NCBI RefSeq assembly: GCF_007748095.1
Contig: NZ_CP036287.1
Coordinates: 2,790,001 to 2,854,000, forward strand
Length of the DNA: 64,000 bases
Source of the DNA: Engelhardtia mirabilis
GTDB lineage: Bacteria; Planctomycetota; UBA1135; GCA-002686595
Direction of reading: 5' to 3'
The position numbers and the translations under genes are program-made. This document shows positions 16,370-25,823 of the stretch, in pieces (the first letter of the stretch is position 1; every line of letters begins with the position of its first letter). Below the pieces are notes generated by a model. That model saw nothing but the letters and a program-made list of their open reading frames with translations, ran no database searches and had not been told where the DNA came from.

Positions 16370-18286
16370 GTGACCTCAAGCAACAGCACTTCGGACTCCA
16401 ACTCGGAGACCGTGCCCTTCGGGGCCCTCGAGCCGCCCAAGCCCGGCGCGAAGCCTCGGCGCAAGGCCGTCGGGAAGAAGAAGGCGACCCGCAAGCCCAA
16501 GGTGGCGGGTGGAGCCGCAGATTCACCGGCAGGGGGCGATGCTTCGCCGGCGAAGGCCGAACGGCCCGCGCGATCCAAATCCAAGTCGACACCGAAGGCG
16601 GTTGAGGAGGCGGCGGACAAGCCGGCTGCGAGGCCAGTCGCGAAGTCGGCCGAGGTGTCCTCGAGTGCGGACACAGCGAGCGAGGGCGGGGAAGGGCGCG
16701 ACTATCGGCGACCCGATGCCCGTCGGGGGAGTGGACGTCGCGGCGGTCGCAATCGACGCTCGCGCGGGGGCGAAGGCGGCGAAGCAGGCGAGACCCATGA
16801 CCAGGGTGCGCCCCGTGTCGCGAACGACGACGACCGGGGTGGTGAGGCCAGGTTGGCCGACGGCGATTCGAGTGGGGGCCCCGGCGGTCGCTCGCGGCGC
16901 CGTCGGCGCCGAAATCGGGGCGGTGGGCGCGGTGACGACGAACGCCCGAGCGGGGCGCAGCAGGGTGGCCAGGGCAAGGGGGCCCAGGGTCACCGCCAGG
17001 GACAGGGCCAAGGCGGCAAGCAGGCGTACGGCAAGCACAAGGGTGGCCCGAAGCATCACGGCTCGCAGAAGCCTCACACTGCCCACAAGCACGGCGGGCA
17101 GGACCACAAGCACGGCGGGCAGGATTCGTCCGCGCTGAAGCACGGCGGCCCCAAGCCTGGCCAGGCGATCGGCGAGTGCGAGGGCCTGTTGGTGACCGAC
17201 AAGGGCAACCACGGGAAGTTGCGGCAGAAGAAGAACTACTACCTGCCCGACAACAAGACGGACGTGCACGTGGCCCCGCGCACGATCGAGAAGTACAAGC
17301 TGCGCGACGGCTGCCTCGTCAAGGGCAAGTACGGCGCGGGCTACGGCAAGCACCAGTTCGACCTCTACGAGGTGCTCGAGATCGACGGTCGCCCCCCGGC
17401 CGAGTCGATGACTCTGCGGCCCTTCAAGTCGCTGACGTCGATCGATCCGGACTTCCACTACGCGGTCGGTGACTTCACCAAGGACACCTGCATGCGCGTG
17501 ATGGACATGATCTGTCCCGTCGGGCGTGGATCCCGGGGTCTGATCGTTGCGCCGCCGCGTAGCGGCAAGACGACCTTGATGCGGAAGTTCGCCAAGGCCA
17601 TCGAGGACTTCTACCCGGACGTGCACCTGATCGTGCTCCTGGTCGACGAGCGCCCCGAGGAGGCCACGGAGTGGAGTCGCTCCACCAAGGGCGAGGTCTA
17701 CGTCAGCACCAACGACGAGCTGCCCAAGCGGCACGTGGAGCTGTGTGAGGTGGTCTGGAAACGCTGTCAGCGGCTGGTGGAGCTGGGCGAGGACGTGATC
17801 CTGCTGCTCGACTCGATCACTCGCATGGCGCGGGCCTACAACAACGTCCAGGGCAACAGCGGCAAGACCATGTCGGGTGGTCTCGACAGCCGCGCGATGG
17901 AACGTCCCAAGCAGTTCTTCGGTTCGGCCCGCAACACCGAGACCGCCGGCAGCCTCACGATCCTGGGCACGACCCTGATCGAGACCGGCAGCCAGATGGA
18001 CCGGGTCATCTTCGAGGAGTTCAAGGGCACCGGCAACATGGAGCTGGTGCTCTCGCGCAAGCTCGCCGACCGGCGCATCTATCCGGCCATCGACATCGAG
18101 CGCTCGGGCACCCGCAAGGAAGAGAAGCTCCACTCGGCGGTCCGGCTGCGGCGGATCACGACCCTGCGCAGGGTCCTGGCGCGGATGAACTTCATCGAGG
18201 CCATGGAGCTCTTGGTGACCAAGCTCGACGACATCGAGCGCAACGACGACTTCCTGGCGCGCTTCGACGTCGACCCGGAAGCGTGA
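16370..18286 (+). CDS. rho: Transcription termination factor Rho with long disordered N-terminal arm
   Basis: About 638 residues from the GTG at 16370 (an ATG at 16331 would add 13). Rho is a hexameric RNA helicase that ends transcription. Residues from about 270 to the end are a complete Rho core: the OB-fold RNA-binding domain ([16 protein letters not shown]), the P-loop region [22 protein letters not shown], Walker [15 protein letters not shown], the Q/R-loop region ([16 protein letters not shown]) and [12 protein letters not shown]. coli Rho has 419 residues. The extra N-terminal about 265 residues are low-complexity and basic: Lys/Pro/Ala-rich, then Arg/Gly-rich ([15 protein letters not shown]), then Gly/Gln/His/Lys-rich with tandem HKHGGQD. 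They replace the usual N-terminal helix bundle and are probably disordered and RNA-binding. A long leader precedes the gene. Confidence 0.95.
   Translation: MTSSNSTSDSNSETVPFGALEPPKPGAKPRRKAVGKKKATRKPKVAGGAADSPAGGDASPAKAERPARSKSKSTPKAVEEAADKPAARPVAKSAEVSSSADTASEGGEGRDYRRPDARRGSGRRGGRNRRSRGGEGGEAGETHDQGAPRVANDDDRGGEARLADGDSSGGPGGRSRRRRRRNRGGGRGDDERPSGAQQGGQGKGAQGHRQGQGQGGKQAYGKHKGGPKHHGSQKPHTAHKHGGQDHKHGGQDSSALKHGGPKPGQAIGECEGLLVTDKGNHGKLRQKKNYYLPDNKTDVHVAPRTIEKYKLRDGCLVKGKYGAGYGKHQFDLYEVLEIDGRPPAESMTLRPFKSLTSIDPDFHYAVGDFTKDTCMRVMDMICPVGRGSRGLIVAPPRSGKTTLMRKFAKAIEDFYPDVHLIVLLVDERPEEATEWSRSTKGEVYVSTNDELPKRHVELCEVVWKRCQRLVELGEDVILLLDSITRMARAYNNVQGNSGKTMSGGLDSRAMERPKQFFGSARNTETAGSLTILGTTLIETGSQMDRVIFEEFKGTGNMELVLSRKLADRRIYPAIDIERSGTRKEEKLHSAVRLRRITTLRRVLARMNFIEAMELLVTKLDDIERNDDFLARFDVDPEA
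17082..17130 (+). repeat. In-frame tandem repeat in rho encoding HKHGGQD
   Basis: Two near-perfect 21-bp units (CACAAGCACGGCGGGCAGGA) lie in the disordered arm, followed by a partial third motif (LKHGGP). Confidence 0.85.
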
Positions 18287-18364
18287 CCTGGTCTCGATCG
18301 CGCGGATTCCGAACCGCAACCTTCCCCGCGAGCCCCTCTAGATCTCCCGACTGCTGAACGGTCG

Positions 18365-19306
18365 ATGATCCGCGTATCCGGACTGACGAAGAGCTATGGC
18401 GCCCACCGGGCCCTCGCTGGTGTCGATTTCGAAATCGAGGCCGGTGAGGTCGTGGGCTTCTTGGGGCCCAACGGCGCCGGCAAGTCGACCACGATGCGGA
18501 TCCTGACCGGGGTCCTGCGGCCGGACGAGGGACAGGTGAACGTCGCCGGTCGCGATGTCCTGCGCGAGCCCCTCCAGGCCCGGCGTCAGGTCGGCTACCT
18601 GCCCGAGCACACGCCCCTGTACCGGCGCATGCGGGTGGGGGACTACCTCGAGTTCGTCGGCCAGGTTCACGGCCTGGCGCGGCGCGAGCGGCGTGCGGCC
18701 ATCGCCCGGGTTCACGGACAGTGCAGCCTGGAGGGCACCCTCCGCCGGCGTATCGACGAGCTCTCCAAGGGCTATCGCCAGCGCGTCGGTCTGGCCCAGG
18801 CGCTGCTCTCCGACCCGGCGGTGTTGGTGCTCGACGAGCCCACGAGCGGACTCGACCCCAATGAAGTGGCGCGCCTGCGGGCGCTGATCGCGGAGTTGGG
18901 GCAGACCAAGACTGTGCTGCTCTCTACCCACGTGCTGCCCGAGGTCGAGGAGGTTTGCAGCCGGGTGCTGATCCTGGCTGGGGGGCGCTTGGTGGCCGAC
19001 GACAGCCTCGAGGCGATCGGTGCGTCCCAGTCCCAGAGCCTGCAGGTGGTGCTACGCGCACCTGCCGGTGCGGCGCACGAACTCCTGGCTGGCGTGGTTG
19101 GCGTTGCCAGAGTCGGTGTGCCCCGAGACGTCGTCGACGCCTGTGTGGCCTTCGAACTGGCGATCGACGGTGACTCGCGCACCTCCGAGCGCGTTTCGGC
19201 CGCCATTGCGTCGAAGGGCTGGGCCCTGGTGGAGCTGACCCGCCGCACCGAGACCCTGGCCTCAGTCTTCCAACGCTCGACCGCGCGGGTGGTGGACCAG
19301 CGATGA
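18365..19306 (+). CDS. ABC transporter ATPase, GldA/NosF-like
   Basis: 313 residues. Walker A is GPNGAGKSTT (near residue 40), the signature region is LSKGYRQRVGLAQ, and Walker B is VLVLDEPTSGLDP followed by the H-loop LSTHVLPEVEE. The C-terminal about 90 residues are the regulatory extension typical of ABC-2 ATPases. It is the first gene of a five-gene operon in which every junction overlaps by 1-4 nt. With the next two genes it matches the gldA-gldF-gldG layout known from Bacteroidetes gliding loci and also common in planctomycetes, where the cargo is unknown. Confidence 0.9.
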   Translation: MIRVSGLTKSYGAHRALAGVDFEIEAGEVVGFLGPNGAGKSTTMRILTGVLRPDEGQVNVAGRDVLREPLQARRQVGYLPEHTPLYRRMRVGDYLEFVGQVHGLARRERRAAIARVHGQCSLEGTLRRRIDELSKGYRQRVGLAQALLSDPAVLVLDEPTSGLDPNEVARLRALIAELGQTKTVLLSTHVLPEVEEVCSRVLILAGGRLVADDSLEAIGASQSQSLQVVLRAPAGAAHELLAGVVGVARVGVPRDVVDACVAFELAIDGDSRTSERVSAAIASKGWALVELTRRTETLASVFQRSTARVVDQR

Positions 19307-20052
19307 CGCCGATCCTCGCCGTAGCCCGCCGCGAGCTCGCCGCGGCCCTCGAATCACCGACCGCCTGGATCGCCACCGCGGCGTTCGTGGCGGCGCTGCA
19401 CGGACTCTTCTTCGTGGTCGGATATCCCATCGGCCAGCTGCAACTGCCGCCCTTCTGGGCCGGCGGCACGGCGAGCCTCGCAGTGGCCTTTGCCTGGATC
19501 CCCCCGCTGCTCGTGGGCCTGGCGCCCGCCCTGGCCATGAGCGCCTGGGCCGAGGAGCGCCGCAGCGGCACCGAGGAGCTGCTCTTGGCCTGGCCGATCC
19601 GCTCGGGCGAGGCGGTGATCGCCAAGTTCCTGGCCGGCTGGGCCCTCTTGGCGCTCTTGATCGTGGTCGCCATCGCGCCCCTGGCCCTGGTGGTCGCGAG
19701 CCTCGGCGACCTCGATTGGGGCGCGACGCTGACCGGGATCGCCGGCGCGATCGTCCTGGGTGGCGCGTGCCTCTCGATCGGACACCTGGTTTCGGCCCTC
19801 GCTCGCGAGCAGCTCGAGGCCTTCTTGATCGGCTCCCTGACCTTGGGCGCCCTGTGGGCCCTGGGCCTGGCGATCGGCAACCTTCCGGCGCCCGCCGCCG
19901 CCCTGGCCCACCTGTTCAGCCCGGCCGCGCACTACCTCGACGGCGCCGCGGTGGGCCTGCTCGACCTGCGCGACGGGGTCTACTTCGCGCTGCTCACAGC
20001 GGCCGCCCTGCGCGTGACCTACCTGGCGGTGGAAGGGCGGCGATCGCGATGA
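19303..20052 (+). CDS. ABC-2 type permease, GldF-like
   Basis: 249 residues with about six hydrophobic spans (WIATAAFVAALHGLFFVVG; LLALLIVVAIAPLALVVASL; FALLTAAALRVTYLAV). The conserved stretch WAEERRSGTEELLLAWPIR between the second and third spans is typical of ABC-2 permeases of the GldF kind. The start overlaps the ATPase stop as ATGA. It forms the membrane channel for the ATPase encoded upstream. Confidence 0.87.
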   Translation: MTPILAVARRELAAALESPTAWIATAAFVAALHGLFFVVGYPIGQLQLPPFWAGGTASLAVAFAWIPPLLVGLAPALAMSAWAEERRSGTEELLLAWPIRSGEAVIAKFLAGWALLALLIVVAIAPLALVVASLGDLDWGATLTGIAGAIVLGGACLSIGHLVSALAREQLEAFLIGSLTLGALWALGLAIGNLPAPAAALAHLFSPAAHYLDGAAVGLLDLRDGVYFALLTAAALRVTYLAVEGRRSR

Positions 20053-21854
20053 GCCTCGGCGCGAACAAGGCACCCACGCCCCGTTGGCTGCGCGGCCAGG
20101 CGCTGATCGGCGCCGTGCTGGCCCTGGCCCTGTTCATCGTCGGAGCCCGCCTGGCCGAGCGTCACCTGCGCCTGCGCGCGGATCTGTCCGAGGACGGGAT
20201 GCTCAGCTTCTCGCCGGCGACCGACTTGATCCTCGGGCGCCTCGAGGACGTGGCCCAGCTCGAGATGTTCGTCACGGCCGAGATCGAGAACGGCGCGGGG
20301 CAACTGGCGCGCACGCGGCTGATGGAGCAGTTGTCCGAGCTCGAGGAGCGCTCCGGCGGCCAGCTCCAGGTGATCCTGCGCGACCCGGCCAGCTCCAGCC
20401 AGGCGAGGCTCGAGGCCCTCGACTACGGCATCCCCTACGAGAACATCGCCCGCGGCGGCAGCGGTGTGCTGATCGCCCAGGAGGTCTTCATGGGCGGGGT
20501 GCTGCGCTATCGCGGCGGCGAACGGGTCCTGCCGCGGCTGTACCCCGACGCCTTGGAGTACGTCCTGCTCTCGAGCCTGCACGCACTGATGCAGCCCCGG
20601 CCCATGCGGGTCGGCTGGTATGTGGGGGGCGACGACCCCCAGGACTTCTCGGTGGCCCGCGACCTGCTCGCGCGGCGCGTGGAGATCATGCCGGTGGGCG
20701 GCCTGGCGGAGGGTCGGCCCGTGCCCGATGTCGACGTGCTGATCCTCGTGCGCCCGGTGGACCTGCACCCGCGCGCGGCCTTCGAGGTCGACCAATTCGT
20801 CCAGCGCGGCGGCGCCCTGTTGGCGTTGGTCGATCGCAGCGCCGGCAACATCGCAGAGCGCAGGTTCGAGGCGATCGACTCGGGACTGGAGGACGTCCTC
20901 GAGTCCTGGGGCGTGTTCGTCAGCCGCGCGCACCTTTGGGACCAGCTCGGCCACCGCGCCATGCAGATTGGCGAGGTCAACCCGAACACGGGCGAGGTCG
21001 TGAACTACGTTCGCGTGCCCAATCCCATGTGGATCAACATCCTGCCCGAGGGGCTGGATAGCTCGCACCCGAGCACCGCGCGGTTGCCGGGCTTGGCGCT
21101 GACCTGGGCCCATCCGATCGAGCCGGGCGAAGCACCGCCGGGGGCCGAGCGGATCGAGCTGGCGCACACCTCCGATCGCACCTTCCTGGTCCCGCTCGAG
21201 CCCGAGATGGAGCTCGACAACGACAGCATTCGCCTGCGGGACACGAACTTCCTCGCCGCGGGCGGCGAGGCCAGCTACCCCGTGATCGTGGCGCTGACCG
21301 GCCCCCTGCCCTCGGCCTTCGCGGACCTGGGCCGACCCCCGGCCCGGGACGCCTTCACGGGCGAGGATCGCGTGGGCGAAGCGGGCACTGGCGCAAACGC
21401 CGCACCGGTGCTCTCAGGCGAGGGCGACTCGCGCGTGGTGGTGGTCGGGGACGCGGACTTCCTGGCTGCCCGCGGGCGAGACCTGCGCGTGGATCCCGTG
21501 TCGCAGCTCTTCCTCGAGAACATCGTCGACTGGCTCGGGGCCGCGCCAGAGCTCCTGGCGCTGCGCTCGAAGCTCCCGCGCGATCGCTCGATCACCGACT
21601 TCGTGGCCGAGGAGTTCCGCGCGGCGGGCCTCTCGAGTGTCCGCGGCAACGTCGGGCGTTCCGAAGCGCAGGGACCCAACGCCAACGAGAGCTCGGCCAT
21701 CGAGCGGGCCGACAGGCGGCGCCGCCTGCACGTCGGCGCGACGGTAGGCGGCTCGGCCGCGGCCGCCCTCGTGCTCGCCCTCGCGGCCGCCCTGCGTCGG
21801 CGCCTGCGCTTGACCGCACTCGGTCGGACCGTCGGCGAAGGGGGCGGAGCCTGA
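20049..21854 (+). CDS. GldG-like ABC auxiliary protein
   Basis: 601 residues from the ATG at 20049, overlapping the permease gene by 4 nt. It has one N-terminal membrane span (ALIGAVLALALFIVG), a large extracytoplasmic region with the GldG hallmarks (LSEDGMLSFSPATDLIL; LIAQEVFMGGVLRYRG; RVVVVGDADFLA), and one C-terminal span (AAAALVLALAAAL) ending in an Arg-rich tail. The family (ABC-type uncharacterised transport auxiliary) partners GldF-like permeases. Confidence 0.85.
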   Translation: MSLGANKAPTPRWLRGQALIGAVLALALFIVGARLAERHLRLRADLSEDGMLSFSPATDLILGRLEDVAQLEMFVTAEIENGAGQLARTRLMEQLSELEERSGGQLQVILRDPASSSQARLEALDYGIPYENIARGGSGVLIAQEVFMGGVLRYRGGERVLPRLYPDALEYVLLSSLHALMQPRPMRVGWYVGGDDPQDFSVARDLLARRVEIMPVGGLAEGRPVPDVDVLILVRPVDLHPRAAFEVDQFVQRGGALLALVDRSAGNIAERRFEAIDSGLEDVLESWGVFVSRAHLWDQLGHRAMQIGEVNPNTGEVVNYVRVPNPMWINILPEGLDSSHPSTARLPGLALTWAHPIEPGEAPPGAERIELAHTSDRTFLVPLEPEMELDNDSIRLRDTNFLAAGGEASYPVIVALTGPLPSAFADLGRPPARDAFTGEDRVGEAGTGANAAPVLSGEGDSRVVVVGDADFLAARGRDLRVDPVSQLFLENIVDWLGAAPELLALRSKLPRDRSITDFVAEEFRAAGLSSVRGNVGRSEAQGPNANESSAIERADRRRRLHVGATVGGSAAAALVLALAAALRRRLRLTALGRTVGEGGGA

Positions 21855-22909
21855 TGCTCAGCCGAGCCAACTTGCTGGCCCTCGTGGCCCTGGTCGCCCT
21901 GGTGGCCCTGGACCTCGCGACCCGCCCGGTCCCGGCGACTCGCGCGATCGGTGAGCGCCTGTTCCCCGACCTGAGTCTCGAGACTGCCCAAGCCATCACC
22001 GTCGGCAACGACGCGGGCGAGTCCTTGCGAATCGAGCGTCGCGAGGGCAGTTGGGTGCTTCCCGCTTGGGACGGCTTTCCCGCCGACACCTGGCTGGTGG
22101 AAGAACTCATCGCCGCGCTCGAGCAGCAGACCGACGCGACCCTGGTGGCCCGCACGCCGAGTGAGCCCGAGGTCTTCGGCCTCGGCGCGGCCGCTGGACC
22201 GCGTGTCGTCGTCGACGACATCGGCGGGCGACACCTGGCGAGCTACCTGCAGGGCAGCGACCTGCCTCGGGGCCCGGGGGCGTCCACCGGCATGCACCTG
22301 ACCCGCGAGGGCGAGCAGGCGGTGTACCGCGCGCCCCTGGTCCCGCGAGTCTCGACCTCCGCCGAGTCGTGGATGCGTACGCGGACCATCGACGTCCCCA
22401 CGGCCGCGGTCCTGGCCCTGCGCCTGCGCTTTGCCGGCCAGCGGCAGCTCGAGTTCCGGCGCGGCCCCGAGGGCCGCTGGTCGACGGAGGTCGGCGAAGC
22501 CCCGCAGGTCCCCTTGGATCGGCTGCTGTCGGGTATTGGGAGCCTGTTCCATTCAGGCCTGGCCGAGGTCGACGACCTGTCGACGGCCGGCCTCGCGCCA
22601 CCCCTGCTCGAGATCGCTGCGGTGATCGCGGGCGAGGGAGGGAGCGAGACCGAGCGTTCGATCGCCATTGGCGGCGACCGCGCAGACGGCGGCAGCTACG
22701 CCACTTCGCCCCAGTGGCCCGAGCCCTGGATCGTCGTGATCTCCGCGCCGATGCTCGGCGATTTGTTGGAGGCGATCGAGGGTGTCGTGGCCCGCGCGAC
22801 CTTCCCGGAGGGTCCCGAGAGTGGCGGCGGCGCGGTGGGTCCCGCGGCGCCGGGCGCCAACGAAGGCAGCACCGTGGAAGGCCGCAACATCGAAGGTAGC
22901 GACGGATGA
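21854..22909 (+). CDS. DUF4340-type membrane-anchored protein
   Basis: 351 residues. One N-terminal hydrophobic segment (LLALVALVALVALDLAT) is followed by a beta-rich domain with the DUF4340 pattern (LSLETAQAITV, LRIERREGSWVLPAWDGFPAD). DUF4340 proteins regularly sit beside GldF/GldG-like genes; the function is unknown. It shares one base with the upstream stop (TGATG) and four with the next gene. Confidence 0.75.
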   Translation: MLSRANLLALVALVALVALDLATRPVPATRAIGERLFPDLSLETAQAITVGNDAGESLRIERREGSWVLPAWDGFPADTWLVEELIAALEQQTDATLVARTPSEPEVFGLGAAAGPRVVVDDIGGRHLASYLQGSDLPRGPGASTGMHLTREGEQAVYRAPLVPRVSTSAESWMRTRTIDVPTAAVLALRLRFAGQRQLEFRRGPEGRWSTEVGEAPQVPLDRLLSGIGSLFHSGLAEVDDLSTAGLAPPLLEIAAVIAGEGGSETERSIAIGGDRADGGSYATSPQWPEPWIVVISAPMLGDLLEAIEGVVARATFPEGPESGGGAVGPAAPGANEGSTVEGRNIEGSDG

Positions 22910-24750
22910 GCGGCTGGTCGTCCACAGGTGTCGGCCGGCTGGCGGGTCTGTTCCTGCTGCTGGTCCTACCACTGAGTCTGCGCTGGCTGCCGATCGGCCA
23001 CGGCCTGCCCCAGAACCACGTGCCGGACACCCACGTGGTGCGCTGCGCCCTGGGCATGGCCAAGGACAAGGACCCGTTTCCGCCGGTGGGTCGCTACTCG
23101 ACCTATCCGTACCTGCTGCCCTACACCCTGCTGCCGGTCTACGCGGCCCAGTACGCGGTGGGGCGCGCGACCGGTGAGTGGAGCGGCTCCGGCGAGTTCG
23201 CGAACCGCGTGTTGGAGCATCCCGAGGACGTGCATTTGACAGCACGCTTGGTGCTCGCCGCGCTCAGTGCCCTGGCTCCCTGGCTGGTCTACCGCGGCGC
23301 GCGCGTCGCCGGTCTGCGAAGCGGCGCCTGGATCGCCGCCTGGCTGGTGGCCACAGGTCTCCTGCATCTGCACTTCTCCGTTCAGGAGCGACCCTGGGGG
23401 CCGATGATGTCGTTCTTGGCCCTGTCGATCTGGCCCGCGGCGCGCTACGTACGCGGCGGCGCCCTGCGCGACCTGCTGCTGTGCGGCGCGGCCGGGGGAC
23501 TCGCGGTCGCCACTCACCAGGCCGGCCTGCCGCTGTTGTTGGTGGCGGGCATCGCATGGTTCGCGGGTCCCCACGGCTTCACGGGCGGCGCGAGCCTGCG
23601 CCGGCGACTGGGGCACGGTCTCGTCGCGGTGGGTGCCTTCGCCTTGGTCGGGCTACTCCTCGGCTATCCGTACCGTCTAGTGCACGGAGCGACCGATGCG
23701 GGGCAGGTGGCCGGGATCGCCGAGGCCGGCGAGTCGGCCGAGTCGAGCGGAGGCGTCGACCTGACCCTCGGCGGCCAGGGCATCGCCTTCGACATCCGCT
23801 GGGAGTCCCTGGAGCACCTCTCGAGAGCTCTGGTGGGCTACGACCCGGTGCTAGTGCTGCTGGGGGTCGCGGGCATCGCGCTCTCGGTTCGTCGTCGGGT
23901 CCTCTGGCCCGCCGTGGGCATGGGCCTGTTCTGGTTCGCCTTCTTCGGGACCAATCAGAACGACCACGTGCGCTACATGCTGCCCATGTCGGTGCTGCTC
24001 GCCTACCCGGCCGGGCTGGCCGGCGAGCGCCTGGTGCGCAGCGGCAACACCGGGCGTGCTCTGCTGCTCCTGCTCTTGGCGGTGCCGTTGATCCAGGCCC
24101 TGCGCCTGGTCCACGTCCTGCGCCAGGAGGACACCCGCACCTTGGCCCTCGCGCCCCTCGGCGACCTGCCGGCGGGAACCGTGGTCGCCATCGATCGCTA
24201 CGGACCGCAGGTTCCCATGAATCGCGCCAGCCTCGAGCTGCTGGCTGGCCTGCGTCCACTCGGGAGCCGTGAGGCACACAGGTTGGAGCTGCTCGAGGCC
24301 AGCGCCGAGTACGACGTCGACCTCGATTCCATCGGCGGCCCCGGGATCGGCGTGGTGCCGGTGGGTGACCTGTTCGAATTCGACGAGCGCCATCGGGGCT
24401 CGCGCGTGGCCCAGGCCGCGATGGGCCTGGGCGATGGGTTCGACGAGGTCCTGCGGGGTCTGGGCGTGACCCACGTGTTGCTGGTGGACCGCGATCCGAC
24501 AGACGACGTGCCCTCGCTGCTGGTGGATGAGGGCTCAGCCCTTCTCATCGAGCGGGGTCAGGGCCGCGGGGAGCTCGCTCCCAAGTTGAGTCCACTGTCC
24601 ACAGGCCGGTCGCTGTGGACCATCGATCCGGCGCTCGGGGCATCCGGTGGCGAAGCACGCCTGCCGACCGAGCTCGATTTCGCGGCCACGGCCATCTGGC
24701 GCGTCGAGCGCCCCGGTCCGCGTCTCGAGCTGCGAGCCCTCGGCGGCTGA
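22906..24750 (+). CDS. Multi-span glycosyltransferase, GT39/ArnT-like
   Basis: 614 residues with about ten membrane spans. The first extracytoplasmic loop carries an acidic motif after the first span (NHVPDTHVVRCALGMAKDKD), as in GT-C enzymes that use polyprenyl-phosphate sugars. Later spans (LVLLGVAGIALSV; LLLLLLAVPLIQALRLV) and a C-terminal soluble part of about 200 residues complete the fold. It probably glycosylates an envelope protein or lipid. It is the last gene of the ABC operon (ATGA overlap), which links it to the transporter. The exact substrate is unknown. Confidence 0.72.
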   Translation: MSGWSSTGVGRLAGLFLLLVLPLSLRWLPIGHGLPQNHVPDTHVVRCALGMAKDKDPFPPVGRYSTYPYLLPYTLLPVYAAQYAVGRATGEWSGSGEFANRVLEHPEDVHLTARLVLAALSALAPWLVYRGARVAGLRSGAWIAAWLVATGLLHLHFSVQERPWGPMMSFLALSIWPAARYVRGGALRDLLLCGAAGGLAVATHQAGLPLLLVAGIAWFAGPHGFTGGASLRRRLGHGLVAVGAFALVGLLLGYPYRLVHGATDAGQVAGIAEAGESAESSGGVDLTLGGQGIAFDIRWESLEHLSRALVGYDPVLVLLGVAGIALSVRRRVLWPAVGMGLFWFAFFGTNQNDHVRYMLPMSVLLAYPAGLAGERLVRSGNTGRALLLLLLAVPLIQALRLVHVLRQEDTRTLALAPLGDLPAGTVVAIDRYGPQVPMNRASLELLAGLRPLGSREAHRLELLEASAEYDVDLDSIGGPGIGVVPVGDLFEFDERHRGSRVAQAAMGLGDGFDEVLRGLGVTHVLLVDRDPTDDVPSLLVDEGSALLIERGQGRGELAPKLSPLSTGRSLWTIDPALGASGGEARLPTELDFAATAIWRVERPGPRLELRALGG

Positions 24751-24844
24751 GCGTGCAACCCCGGCTCGCAGACCTCAGAGTCCGCCGCGCTCAGAGTCGA
24801 TCGCGGGCGGCGACGCTGCGGCGTGTTCGCGGTCGCAGCGCGAT

Positions 24845-25783
24845 TCAGTGGATCGCGCGCGTCTGCCAGTCCGGGAACAGCTCGTCGATCGAGCGCTGCT
24901 CGACCTGATCGCGCCCCGGCGGCCGCGGCTCGACGCTGGTGCCGACCAGCGTGATGCCCGCGAAGCCCGCCACGGTCTCGCTGGGGTGGTCCAGGCTGGA
25001 TTCGAAGTGGCAGTCCTGGAAGTGCAGGGTGAAGCTGGTACGCAACTTCGCGGAGCTGAAGTAGGTGTCCCGGAAGGTGCAGCGATCAAAGCGCGCCATG
25101 AGCGCGCCGGAGAGCACCGAGAAGATGGCGCCCGAGCCGGGGGCAGGTCCGAAGCCGCCGAGGAACTCGGTGTCGCTGACCCGCAACATGCCGCAGGGCA
25201 TGTGAAACACGGCCGCCTCCTCGGCTTCGTGATCGAAGCCGACGACCCGCGCGTCGGCGATGGTCATGGTCCCGCAGCCGTGGCTGTAGCTGAACAGGTC
25301 GTGGCCCTCGGTGTCGATCGTGCAGTCGCGCAGGGTCAGGCGTTCGATGGCAGCGTTGGCGCGCAGGTCAGAGAGCAGCAGCAGGGTCTCGTCCTTGCCG
25401 GCACCCTGCACGGTGAGGTCGGCCGCGGGCCGGTCGGGGGTCGCCAGGAGCGCCGAGAGGTCGACCCGGAACACGCCCGGGCCAAAGGTCAGCGTCGCTC
25501 CGTCCACGACCGCGCCGAGCAGGTCGGCGCCGAGGGTCATGTCCTGGAGCTCGGGTCCCACGTGCACGGGAGTGAAGAACTCATCGAAGCGGTTCGCGTC
25601 CTCGACGAGTTCGTTCTGGGGGCCACGCGGCTTCTCGATCATCCAGGACAACAGACTCTGGGCGTCGCCCGCGGGGCGTTTCGCGTCCGGGTCGAAGGCC
25701 AGGTAGACGCCGGTCGCGACCACCGCGACGCCGATCGCGATCGAAAGCGGCTTGGGGCCAGCCTTGGTCGGTTTGCGCTTCAT
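24845..25783 (-). CDS. Membrane-anchored right-handed beta-helix protein
   Basis: 312 residues. One N-terminal span (IAIGVAVVATGVYLAF) follows a basic start. Residues from about 95 form repeating short strands typical of parallel beta-helix proteins (AAIERLTLRDCTIDTEGHDLF; GTMTIADARVVGFD; GMLRVSDTEFLGG; RFDRCTFRDTYF; LHFQDCHFES). No catalytic motif of a polysaccharide lyase was recognised. It is the last gene of the aceE-NUDIX-beta-helix series, 40 bp after the NUDIX stop. Confidence 0.75.
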   Translation of the reverse strand: MKRKPTKAGPKPLSIAIGVAVVATGVYLAFDPDAKRPAGDAQSLLSWMIEKPRGPQNELVEDANRFDEFFTPVHVGPELQDMTLGADLLGAVVDGATLTFGPGVFRVDLSALLATPDRPAADLTVQGAGKDETLLLLSDLRANAAIERLTLRDCTIDTEGHDLFSYSHGCGTMTIADARVVGFDHEAEEAAVFHMPCGMLRVSDTEFLGGFGPAPGSGAIFSVLSGALMARFDRCTFRDTYFSSAKLRTSFTLHFQDCHFESSLDHPSETVAGFAGITLVGTSVEPRPPGRDQVEQRSIDELFPDWQTRAIH

Positions 25784-25823
25784 GCTTCGGGGCTCGGTGG
25801 TCGGTGGCGTGGGGATGTCGCGC

